Positions 52,155 through 59,936 of a stretch of DNA of 64,000 bases are shown one piece after another (position 1 is the stretch's first letter; the number at the start of each line of letters is the position of its first letter). The stretch spans positions 1,178,001 through 1,242,000 of the forward strand of contig NZ_CP107785.1 of NCBI RefSeq assembly GCF_036345915.1, written 5' to 3'. The notes beneath the pieces were generated by a model, which was given only the letters and a program-made list of their open reading frames with translations, was not told where the DNA came from and did not search any database. Both the position numbers and the translations under genes were made by a program. Source of the stretch: Nocardia sp. NBC_00565. GTDB taxonomy: Bacteria > Actinomycetota > Actinomycetes > Mycobacteriales > Mycobacteriaceae.

Positions 52155-54293
52155 TCAGCGTGCGATCTGTTCCCGAGGCAGTCCCAGCAGTCGCTCGGCG
52201 ATCACGTTGCGGTTGATCTCCGAGGTACCGCCCGCAATGGTGTGTGCCCGGCCGAACAGATAGTCACGACCGACCTCGGGGAGCTGCCCGACCACCGCGG
52301 CCTCGCCCGCCAGTCGCATACCCGCCTCGGCGGTGTGCTGCAGGTGTTCGGCCGAGAGCAGCTTGGTGACACTGCCCTCGGGCCCCGGAGCGGCCCCCGT
52401 GACGGCGCGCGCGACGTGCCGCAGGTTCAGCACTTGCAGGGCCTGTTCCATGGCGAGCAGGCCCGCGACCTCACGTACGGCCGCGCGGTCGCCGCCGATG
52501 CGCACCAGATCGATCAGGTCGAACGGAGTCCGGCCATGCGCCATGCCGCCGATGGAGACACGTTCGTTGCCGAGGGTCGCGCGGGCGACGGTCCAGCCGT
52601 TGTTCACCTCGCCGACGACGTCGGAGTCCGGAACGAAGACGTCGTCGAAGAACACCTCGTTGAACACCGCATCCCCGGTGATTTCCCGCAGGGGCCGAAC
52701 CTCGACGCCGGGCGCGTGCAGGTCGATCACAACGGCGGTGATGCCCTTGTGCTTCGGCGCGTCCCGATTGGTCCGAATGGTCGCCAGACCGCGATTGCAG
52801 TTCTGCGCGTTCGATGTCCACACCTTCTGCCCGGTCACCTGCCAGCCGCCCTCGACCCGAACGCCCCGGGTGCTCACCGCAGCCGCGTCCGAACCGGCGC
52901 CGGGCTCGGAGAACAACTGGCACCAGACCAGTTCACCCAGCAGACTCGCCCGGATCCACCGCTCGATCTGGGCCGGCGTGCCGTGCTGGCTCAGCGTCAG
53001 CGTGACCCAGGCGCCGATGCCCAGGTTGGGCAATTCCACGCCCGTGAATTCCTCGTCGATGACCAGCTGTTCGACCGGGTCGGCTTCGCGGCCGAAAGGC
53101 TTGCGCCAGTGCGGCATCAAGTATCCGGAGTCGACCAGCATCCGGCGGCGGTCGGACTCGGGCGCGGCGTTCAACTCCGTGACGAACGCGGCCGCCTCGG
53201 CGCGGAACTTCTCTGCCTCCGGCGGCAGGTCGACGGCGTACTCGCGGCGCACCCCTTCGGTCGCGCTGACATACACCGCGTCCCGGGCGGCGTCCACCGC
53301 GCCGAACAGCGCTCGAATGCTTTGGGCGCGGCGCAGATACAGGTGGCAGTCGTGCTCCCAGGTGAAGCCGATCCCGCCGTGGATCTGCATGCTCTTCTCC
53401 GCATTGCGGACGTATTCGTCGTAGGCGATCGCGCCCGCGACGTTCGCGGTCAAGGTGCCCTGGTCGCCGTGCACGCCGGCGCGCGCGGCGTCCCAGGCCG
53501 TGGCCACCGCGAGCTCGGAGCCGGCCAGCATGTTCGCGAGGTGATGTTTGACGGCCTGGAACGAGCCGATGGCGCGGCCGAACTGTTCGCGCACCTTCGC
53601 ATAGCCGAGCGCGTGCTCCAGGGTGGCGCGGGCGCCGCCGGCCGCCTCGGCGGCGCCGAGGACCTGGGCGGTGCGGGCAGCCGCCGCCGCGGCGCCGGGC
53701 AGCAATGCCTCAGGGGTGACGCCCCGCAGCGTCACGCCGCGAATGTGCAGCGTGGGGTCGAGCGCGTCGACGGCCTGCGCGTCGACGCCGTCGGCGTCCG
53801 ACCGAACCAGTGCGACGTTGTCTCCGACTCGCACCGCGAGCAGGGTCGCCGCGCCCGCGCCGACCACGTGGCCGGCGTCGCCGTGCAGTGCTCCTGAGTC
53901 GTCGGCGACCAGGGCGCCGTGCAGACCGAGTCCCGCTGTGTGCGAGCCGTCTGCGAAACCGGGCAACAGCGCCCTCTTCGCGGCGTTCGTGCCGGACGCG
54001 GCGAGCACGGAAGAGGTGACGACGGTCGTGACGAACGGAACCGGCGCGACCACGGCGCCGAGTTCCTCCGCGACGATCGCCAATTCGGGCAGCCCGTAGC
54101 CGTCGCCGCCGAACTCGGTGGGCAGGTGTAGTCCGAGCCAGCCGAGACCGGCCAGCTGCTTCCGCAGCCCGGTGGCGTCGGTTTCCGGATCGTCGAGGAA
54201 GCGGCGCGCGAGTTCCTGCGCCTTCTGGTCGGCGAGGAAGGACCGGACCGCTTCGGCGATAGCGAGGTGGTCGTCGGTCAGTGCCAACGGCAT
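52155..54293 (-). CDS. Double-domain acyl-CoA dehydrogenase, FadE34-like
   Basis: A 712-residue protein made of two dehydrogenase halves. Residues ~1-360 (LALTDDHLAIAEAVRSFLAD to SIRALFGAVDAARDAVY) include IHGGIGFTWEHDCHLYLRRA near 300. Residues ~375-712 include LFSEPGAGSDAAAVSTRGVR near 465, GQKVWTSNAQNCNRGLATIR and the C-terminal AGGTSEINRNVIAERLLGLP. M. tuberculosis FadE34 (ChsE3) has this size and layout and dehydrogenates C24 bile-acid-type CoA esters; orthology is likely but not proven. It lies with an SDR, ligase, MaoC hydratase, CoA transferase and thiolase, a full beta-oxidation set. Confidence 0.88.
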   Translation of the reverse strand: MPLALTDDHLAIAEAVRSFLADQKAQELARRFLDDPETDATGLRKQLAGLGWLGLHLPTEFGGDGYGLPELAIVAEELGAVVAPVPFVTTVVTSSVLAASGTNAAKRALLPGFADGSHTAGLGLHGALVADDSGALHGDAGHVVGAGAATLLAVRVGDNVALVRSDADGVDAQAVDALDPTLHIRGVTLRGVTPEALLPGAAAAAARTAQVLGAAEAAGGARATLEHALGYAKVREQFGRAIGSFQAVKHHLANMLAGSELAVATAWDAARAGVHGDQGTLTANVAGAIAYDEYVRNAEKSMQIHGGIGFTWEHDCHLYLRRAQSIRALFGAVDAARDAVYVSATEGVRREYAVDLPPEAEKFRAEAAAFVTELNAAPESDRRRMLVDSGYLMPHWRKPFGREADPVEQLVIDEEFTGVELPNLGIGAWVTLTLSQHGTPAQIERWIRASLLGELVWCQLFSEPGAGSDAAAVSTRGVRVEGGWQVTGQKVWTSNAQNCNRGLATIRTNRDAPKHKGITAVVIDLHAPGVEVRPLREITGDAVFNEVFFDDVFVPDSDVVGEVNNGWTVARATLGNERVSIGGMAHGRTPFDLIDLVRIGGDRAAVREVAGLLAMEQALQVLNLRHVARAVTGAAPGPEGSVTKLLSAEHLQHTAEAGMRLAGEAAVVGQLPEVGRDYLFGRAHTIAGGTSEINRNVIAERLLGLPREQIAR

Positions 54294-54324
54294 GGGGTGT
54301 CTCCTAGCTGGGTGCGGATCGGGG

Positions 54325-55083
54325 TCAGCGGGGTGCGAACCGCTGGCCGGCGTCCAGTCGCAAGCATTGACCGTTCAGCATCTGGTTGTCGACGATGGCG
54401 AGCGCGAGTTTCGCGTACTCCTCCGGTCGCCCCATCCGCTTCGGGAAGGCCGCGTCCTCGACCAGGGGGGCGACCTGCTCGTCGGTGAAGGCGGCGGTGG
54501 CGCCGGTGGCGAACAGGCTCGGTGCGATGGCCAGCACCCGGATGCCCTGCGGGCCCAGGTCGCGGGCCATCACCAGGGCCATACCCGCGATGCCCGCCTT
54601 CGAGGCGGTGTAGGCGACTTGACCGATCTGGCCCTCGAACGCCGCGATGGAGGATGTGTTGACGATGACGCCGCGCTCGGAGTCCTCGGCCTCGTTCTTG
54701 CTCATATGGAACGCCTGCAGGCGGTTGAGGTTGAAAGTGGAGATCAGGTTCAGGTCGACGACCTGACGAAAGGTCTCGAGATCGTGCGGACCGCCGCGGC
54801 CGAGGGTCTTCTTCACGGTCCCGCCGCCCGCGGTGTTGACAGCGATGTGCAGGCTGCCCAATTCGGCGACCGCGGCCGCGAGGGCCTGTTCGGCACCGTC
54901 GAAATCGGTGATGTCGATGGCGTGGAAGATGCCGCCGATCTCGTCTGCGATCGCTTTGCCGTCGCTTGCTTCCCGGTCGAGGATCGCAACCTTTGCGCCA
55001 GCCGCGGCGAGGGCCTGTGCGCTGGCCTTACCCATACCGGAGGCGCCGCCGACGACGATCGCGTTCTTTCCGTTGATCTCCAT
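54325..55083 (-). CDS. SDR, 3-hydroxyacyl-CoA dehydrogenase type 2-like
   Basis: A 252-residue SDR. Cofactor motif NAIVVGGASGMGKASAQALA near residue 7, then ILDREASDGKAIADEIGGIF, NTAGGGTVKKTL near 82, catalytic VNTSSIAAFEGQIGQVAYTA with SKAG near 145-162, and NGQCLRLDAGQRFAPR at the end. The sequence is close to 17-beta-HSD10-type enzymes that oxidise 3-hydroxyacyl-CoA and some hydroxysteroids. It is 31 bases before the dehydrogenase gene and should act in the same beta-oxidation cycle. Confidence 0.9.
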   Translation of the reverse strand: MEINGKNAIVVGGASGMGKASAQALAAAGAKVAILDREASDGKAIADEIGGIFHAIDITDFDGAEQALAAAVAELGSLHIAVNTAGGGTVKKTLGRGGPHDLETFRQVVDLNLISTFNLNRLQAFHMSKNEAEDSERGVIVNTSSIAAFEGQIGQVAYTASKAGIAGMALVMARDLGPQGIRVLAIAPSLFATGATAAFTDEQVAPLVEDAAFPKRMGRPEEYAKLALAIVDNQMLNGQCLRLDAGQRFAPR

Positions 55084-55282
55084 ATGTGCTTCCTGTCCGC
55101 TTGGGTCCGCCGTCGGGCTGATGAAGGCTGTCCGACGGATGGTTCACGACGCGTGGGCGTGCGTTTTGCTTCGCTCACTTATAGTACTATCTAAACTATG
55201 TGACAGGGACCGCGGATCGGTGAAGTATCGAGACACTCTCGTGACGTGGCCCGGTCCGGTAAGAGGTACAGATGGAGGCACC

Positions 55283-55591
55283 GTGATTCTCAAGGTAGGC
55301 CAGTCGCTGGCGAGCACCACCGACGCGACCGCGCTCATCGTCGTGCGCGCACCCGGAGGCGATATCGCTCTCACCTGTGGTGGCGCGGAGATGGTGGTAG
55401 GTAAGGCCGGGGTCGGTGACGGCAGCACCATCGACCCCGCGCACCGTTGCGGCTCCCTGCTCGGCAAGCGCTATGTCGATGAGGAGACCGGGCTCGAAGT
55501 GCTGTGCACCAAGGCCGGTGACGGCTCCCTGGCGGTGGGGGACCGCCCGCTGGAGGTCAAGCAGGCCAAGCCGCTGCCGTCCTCGGACTGA
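55283..55591 (+). CDS. Small conserved protein linked to an acyl-CoA ligase gene
   Basis: A 102-residue protein starting at GTG 55283 (GATGGAGGCACC upstream): ILKVGQSLASTTDATALIVV, RAPGGDIALTCGGAEMVVGK, HRCGSLLGKRYVDEETGLEV, LCTKAGDGSLAVGDRPLEVK. Three cysteines (near 36, 61 and 76) and predicted beta-rich content. I recall similar short proteins beside FadD-like genes in Nocardia and Mycobacterium, always unannotated. It overlaps no other gene, ends 27 bases before the ligase and is likely co-transcribed with it; it may be a ligase partner or chaperone. Confidence 0.7.
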   Translation: MILKVGQSLASTTDATALIVVRAPGGDIALTCGGAEMVVGKAGVGDGSTIDPAHRCGSLLGKRYVDEETGLEVLCTKAGDGSLAVGDRPLEVKQAKPLPSSD

Positions 55592-55618
55592 CTAAACGCG
55601 AACTATTGGAGCTTTCGA

Positions 55619-57121
55619 ATGAATTTGACGATGCTGCTGGACATGGCGATCGACGGTTTCGGGGACCGTGTGGTGGTCGGTCGTCGCGAGGGCGGCATCA
55701 CTGCCGCGCGGCTCGGTGAGATGTCCGAGGCGGGCGCGGCCGCGATTCGCGAGTCCGGCGCGGACTCGATGGTCTACCTCGCGGTCAACGGCCCTGCCTT
55801 CCCGGTTGCCCTGTTCTCCGCGGCGCGGGCGGGGGTTCCGTTGGTGCCGGTGAACTACCGGCTCGGTGCCGAGCAGCTCCAGTCGTTGCTGGCCAACCAC
55901 CCGCGCGCGATCGGCATCGCCGACGAAGCGCAGGTGCCGATCTTACGGAAAGCCGGGCTGACCGCTCTCACCCCCGCACAGTGGCTGGCCAGGACTGCCG
56001 AGCCGGTCGCCGCCGACGCCTCGCCGGACCTCGACGAGACCGAAGCGCCGGCCGTCGTGATCTACACCAGCGGTACCACCTCAGCGCCCAAAGGCGTCCT
56101 GCTCCGGCACGAGAACCTCACCTCGTACGTGTTCGGGTCGGTCGAGTTCGCCTCCGCCGAGCCGGTCGACGCCGCACTCATCAGCGTCCCGCCGTATCAC
56201 ATCGCGGCAGTAGCGAATGCGATCACCAGCCTGTACTCGGGCCGGCGCACCCTGGTGCTCGAACGGTTCACTCCCGCGCAGTGGCTTCAGCTCGCCCGCG
56301 AAGAGGAGATCACCAACGCGCTGGTCGTCCCGACGATGCTGGCGCGGATCGTCGAATCCGATGAGGACAAATCACTGCCGTCGCTGCGCAGTCTCGCCTA
56401 CGGCGGGGCGCCGATGCCTGCCGCCGTCATCGAGAAGGCGCTGCAGATGTGGCCGGAGGTCGGGTTCGTCAACGCCTACGGACTCACCGAGACCAGCTCC
56501 ACCGTCGCGGTGCTCGGTCCCGAGGATCATCGGGCCGCGCTCGCCAGTGACGAACCGGCCGTTCGCGCCCGGCTGGGGTCGGTCGGCCGGGTGGTTCCCG
56601 GCATAGACCTCGAAATCAGGGACGCAAACGACGCGGTGGTGGGTCCAGGTGTCGCGGGCAGCATCTGCGTGCGTGGGGAGCAGGTGTCGGCCGAGTACGC
56701 GGGCATCGGACGTGCGGTCGACGACCGCGGCTTCTTCAACACCCGCGACCAGGGGTACGTCGACGAGGCCGGTTACCTGTACATCGGCGGGCGTATCGAC
56801 GACACGATCATTCGTGGCGCCGAGAACATCGCGCCGGCGGAGATCGAGGACGTCATCCTCCGGCACCCCGCGGTGCTCGACACCGCCGTGGTCGGTGTGC
56901 CGGACGAGGTGTGGGGCCAGCGGATCGAGGCCGCCGTCGTGGTGCGCCCCGGAATGGCTCTGGCCCCGGAGGACCTGCGGGCCTACGTGCGCAATGTGCT
57001 GCGCGGCAGCAAGACACCCGAGCGGATCGTCTACTGGGACGAGTTGCCGCGCACGGAGACCGGAAAGCTGGTCCGTCGTCACGTGCTGGAACGGATCGTC
57101 GCCGACGACGTCGTGGTCTGA
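55619..57121 (+). CDS. AMP-forming acyl-CoA ligase
   Basis: A 500-residue ANL-family ligase. Phosphate loop VIYTSGTTSAPKGVLLRHEN near residue 150, NAYGLTETSSTVAVLGPEDH near 285, FFNTRDQGYVDEAGYLYIGG near 372, hinge region RIDDTIIRGAENIAPAEIED near 395 and the catalytic lysine in LPRTETGKLVRRHVL near 480. It activates a carboxylic acid (fatty, aromatic or steroid side-chain acid) to a CoA ester. It differs from the ligase-cupin at 15406 and lacks a cupin. It shares a divergent promoter region (55084-55282) with the SDR-dehydrogenase operon. Confidence 0.92.
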   Translation: MNLTMLLDMAIDGFGDRVVVGRREGGITAARLGEMSEAGAAAIRESGADSMVYLAVNGPAFPVALFSAARAGVPLVPVNYRLGAEQLQSLLANHPRAIGIADEAQVPILRKAGLTALTPAQWLARTAEPVAADASPDLDETEAPAVVIYTSGTTSAPKGVLLRHENLTSYVFGSVEFASAEPVDAALISVPPYHIAAVANAITSLYSGRRTLVLERFTPAQWLQLAREEEITNALVVPTMLARIVESDEDKSLPSLRSLAYGGAPMPAAVIEKALQMWPEVGFVNAYGLTETSSTVAVLGPEDHRAALASDEPAVRARLGSVGRVVPGIDLEIRDANDAVVGPGVAGSICVRGEQVSAEYAGIGRAVDDRGFFNTRDQGYVDEAGYLYIGGRIDDTIIRGAENIAPAEIEDVILRHPAVLDTAVVGVPDEVWGQRIEAAVVVRPGMALAPEDLRAYVRNVLRGSKTPERIVYWDELPRTETGKLVRRHVLERIVADDVVV

Positions 57122-57147
57122 ACCCGCACCTGTCCGGTGACAGCGAT

Positions 57148-57172
57148 GCCCCTTCCGAGATTCGGAAGGGGC
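57148..57172 (+). terminator. Terminator hairpin after the ligase gene
   Basis: GCCCCTTCCGA, loop GAT, TCGGAAGGGGC: a perfect 11-base stem 27 bases past the stop codon. Confidence 0.75.
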
Positions 57173-57458
57173 GTTCGTGGTGCACGATCTTGCTCCGTAG
57201 CCGCATGGCTACGAGTTCCGCCGTCCTCGGTGCGCGGACCGAGGCCCCCGGCTCGAGCTCCCGGGGTGAATAGGCGTTGCTCACCGAGACGGTCTACCTC
57301 GTTAACTTAGATAGAGATCTGAGACGAGAAGGCGCGTCAACCTCTTTCACTTAGTTTACTTTCTATGTAAGGTGAGATCTGCGCCCCTCAGGTACGAGGC
57401 TCGGCCGCCGAATCGCAGCGCGGGCCCGCATCAGCTCACGACCACGGAGGTAGTACAG

Positions 57459-58739
57459 ATGACGACGGCGGAAGAAAAGCAGAAGGACGCACCGCAGGTG
57501 TACACCTTCCGCGACGAGGATATTCAGCGCGCGCACGACTTGGTCGGCATCTATCACGCGGTGACCCAGCGCGAGCAGTTCACCCGCGCCACGCCCGACG
57601 TCATGCGCAATTTCGCGCGCAGCTACGGTGACGACAACCCACTGTTCGTCGACGAGGAGTATGGTCTCGACACCCGCTGGGGCGGCCAGATCGCGCCCCC
57701 GATGATCAACATCGCCCTCACCCGGGACCTGCTGGCGGATCCGGTTCCCAAGGATCAGCGCCGCCCGTCGTTCCGCGGCATTCACGTGTTCGTCTCGGGT
57801 ACCACCACCGACTGGTACCGCCCCGTCCACGACGGAGACACGCTGTACTCGTTCCAGGGTTTCAGCGACGTGGAGCTCAAGGAGTCCGAGTTCGCCGGCC
57901 GTTCGCTGATCGTCACCCGTTCGCATGTCCAGATGAACCAGCGCGCCGAGGTCGTGCAGGTGCAGAAGGTCATCACGATCCACACCGAGCGCCACGAGTC
58001 GAAGAAGCGCAACAAGTACCAGGCGATCGAGCCGGCCACCTACACGCCCGATGACATCGCGAAGATCGACGAGATCTATGCAGCCGAGCAGCGTCGGGGC
58101 GCGAATACCCGGTACTACGAGGACATTTCGGTCGGTGAGAGCCTGGGCGCCATGGCCAAGGGGCCGCTGACCGCCACCGATATGGTTGTCTTCCATTCCG
58201 GCGGTTACGGTTTCGCTCCGTACACGCCCTCGACCGGCCGCCTGACCTATCTGAACCGTCAGCGCATCGCGCCGTTCTACATCCCGAACGAGCAGGGGAT
58301 TCCGGACGTCGCACAGCGCATTCACTGGGACAGCGACTATGCCCGCTCGATCGGTTTGCCCGCCGCCTACGACTACGGCATGATGCGCGACTGCTGGCTC
58401 TCGCACTACCTCACCGACTGGATGGGTGACGACGCGTGGCTGGTGAGCATGTCGAGCCAGATGCGCAAGTTCAACTACCAGGGCGACACCCACACCATCA
58501 CCGGTGAGGTCGTCGGCAAGCGGATCGAGGGCGACCGGTATCTGGTCGACGTCGAGTTCCGCGGCACCAGCCAGCGCGGCGAGGTCACCTGTCCGGCGAC
58601 GGCCACCATCGCCCTGCCCAGCCGCGAGGGCGGCTTGATCACCCTGCCGACCCCGCCGAAGGAACTCCAGATAGTCGCCGCGCAGATGCTCGCGCGCCAC
58701 GGTGAGCTGCGGGCCGCGGCCCGCCGTTCCGCCAACTGA
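57459..58739 (+). CDS. MaoC-family double-hotdog enoyl-CoA hydratase
   Basis: A 426-residue protein starting at ATG 57459 (CACGGAGGTAG upstream). Residues ~15-220 are a FAS1-type dehydratase N-terminal hotdog (VMRNFARSYGDDNPLFVDEE, FVSGTTTDWYRPVHDGDTLY, RSLIVTRSHVQMNQRAEVVQ). Residues ~240-415 are a MaoC-like hotdog (RYYEDISVGESLGAMAKGPL, IHWDSDYARSIGLPAAYDYG, HTITGEVVGKRIEGDRYLVD). In steroid and cholate degradation such proteins hydrate the enoyl-CoA made by heteromeric or double acyl-CoA dehydrogenases, which fits FadE34 nearby. It is bounded by terminators on both sides and so is its own unit. Confidence 0.87.
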   Translation: MTTAEEKQKDAPQVYTFRDEDIQRAHDLVGIYHAVTQREQFTRATPDVMRNFARSYGDDNPLFVDEEYGLDTRWGGQIAPPMINIALTRDLLADPVPKDQRRPSFRGIHVFVSGTTTDWYRPVHDGDTLYSFQGFSDVELKESEFAGRSLIVTRSHVQMNQRAEVVQVQKVITIHTERHESKKRNKYQAIEPATYTPDDIAKIDEIYAAEQRRGANTRYYEDISVGESLGAMAKGPLTATDMVVFHSGGYGFAPYTPSTGRLTYLNRQRIAPFYIPNEQGIPDVAQRIHWDSDYARSIGLPAAYDYGMMRDCWLSHYLTDWMGDDAWLVSMSSQMRKFNYQGDTHTITGEVVGKRIEGDRYLVDVEFRGTSQRGEVTCPATATIALPSREGGLITLPTPPKELQIVAAQMLARHGELRAAARRSAN

Positions 58740-58789
58740 CCGCTCTGCCAACGGAATCCAGTCTTCCCCGGAACGCTGGATCCTTGGAC

Positions 58790-58829
58790 GAACTCGCTGA
58801 GGTGCGCCCACGTATACCTCAGCGAGTTC
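58790..58829 (+). terminator. Terminator hairpin after the MaoC gene
   Basis: GAACTCGCTGAGGT (58790-58803), 12-base loop, ACCTCAGCGAGTTC (58816-58829) followed by TTCAT. A perfect 14-base stem 50 bases after the stop; it can also serve the minus-strand GntR gene ending at 58924. Confidence 0.75.
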
Positions 58830-58923
58830 TTCATGTTTCGGCACGCTCGACGTTGCGTTTCAGAGCCGTGCCCCGGACCGTGCAACGGATTACATGTGCC
58901 CAGGATCGGTCGAACTGTGGACC

Positions 58924-59718
58924 CTAGTCGAGGATGTCGCGCACCTGGACGTTCTCGCGGCCCTCGAGTAGCGACAGTCGGGCGTTGACCATGTGCTTCT
59001 GCCAATGCGCGAACGCGCCGTCCGCGTCCCGGGCGCGCAGCAGCTTGATCAGTCGTCGGCAGGACCGGATCTCGAGCTTGTACGAGGACTCGTAGCGCTC
59101 CTTGTCCGCGCGGGTCTCGAGCAGTACCGCGCCGGTGTGGCGCTCGGTGATCTCGTGCAACATGCCGGCGATGATGGCCAGCGTCGCGTTACCGGACAAC
59201 TGCACCATGCGCAGATGGAAGGCGGATGTGCCCGCCGCAAGGTTGTCGGAGGCGAAGGCGGCGGGGATCTCTTCGTCGACGATGCGCTCGAGTTCGTCGA
59301 AATTTTCCTCGGTGCCGTCGACAGCGAGGATGCGAGCGGCGTCGGGTTCGATGGCTTCGCGGGCGACGAATACGTCCGCGACCGTGGCGCCGGAGAGTTC
59401 GAGCAGCAGCGACGCAGGCCGGGCGACAATCTCGGGCCCTGGGACGCACACGCGGGCGCCGGAGCGGGATCCGCGGCGCACCTCGACGAGGCGTTCGGAT
59501 TCGAGGACGCGCACGGCCTCACGCAGGGTGGGGCGGCTGACCGAGTAATGCTCCATCAGCTCGGCCTCGTGCGGGAGGTGGTCGCCGTCCTTCAGGTTGC
59601 CGTCGATGATCATGCGGCGAAGGTTACGTGCGACCAGCTGGGCTGTTTTGGGCGTCCGGATCGGGCGAGACGCCGCGCTGCGCGAGTCGAAGATCGGTGC
59701 GAAGGCCCTGTCAGCCAC
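58924..59718 (-). CDS. GntR-family regulator with FCD domain
   Basis: A 264-residue FadR-type regulator, a paralogue of the one at 43561. Winged HTH: LPHEAELMEHYSVSRPTLRE near residues 48-67, wing RLVEVRRGSRSGARVCVPG. FCD ligand domain: FVAREAIEPDAARILAVDGT and FHLRMVQLSGNATLAIIAGM. Start GTG 59718. It lies amid the beta-oxidation set (MaoC, CoA transferase, thiolase, FadE34-like) and is the likely acyl-CoA-responsive regulator. GTTTACTTT occurs both at about 57350 (before MaoC) and, reversed, at about 59753 (before this gene). Confidence 0.88.
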   Translation of the reverse strand: MADRAFAPIFDSRSAASRPIRTPKTAQLVARNLRRMIIDGNLKDGDHLPHEAELMEHYSVSRPTLREAVRVLESERLVEVRRGSRSGARVCVPGPEIVARPASLLLELSGATVADVFVAREAIEPDAARILAVDGTEENFDELERIVDEEIPAAFASDNLAAGTSAFHLRMVQLSGNATLAIIAGMLHEITERHTGAVLLETRADKERYESSYKLEIRSCRRLIKLLRARDADGAFAHWQKHMVNARLSLLEGRENVQVRDILD

Positions 59719-59936
59719 TTAATTCCTCCCGGTAGATCATCTTCGTCAGCAAAGTAAACCATCTTGTTCCGGCCCCGTGCCGGGTGCGCGCGGGCCGTTG
59801 GCTCGCAGGCACGGGCACGAAGATTTCCTTGAATGCTGCTATGTATCGTACTAGGTTTAATAAGTTTCGCAGACCGGCGTGTTGTCGACCTCGCGTGCGA
59901 GTCGCGGCAAGGACGGGGTGTCCCGATCTCGATCGG

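Noticed and set aside
52086..53897. A 603-codon plus-strand frame opposite the double acyl-CoA dehydrogenase
   Set aside because: Antisense shadow of a gene with obvious dehydrogenase motifs; no ribosome site and no family resemblance.
57363..58844. A 493-codon minus-strand frame opposite the MaoC gene
   Set aside because: Shadow of the MaoC coding sequence, with Arg/Asp/Leu/Val-rich low-information sequence.
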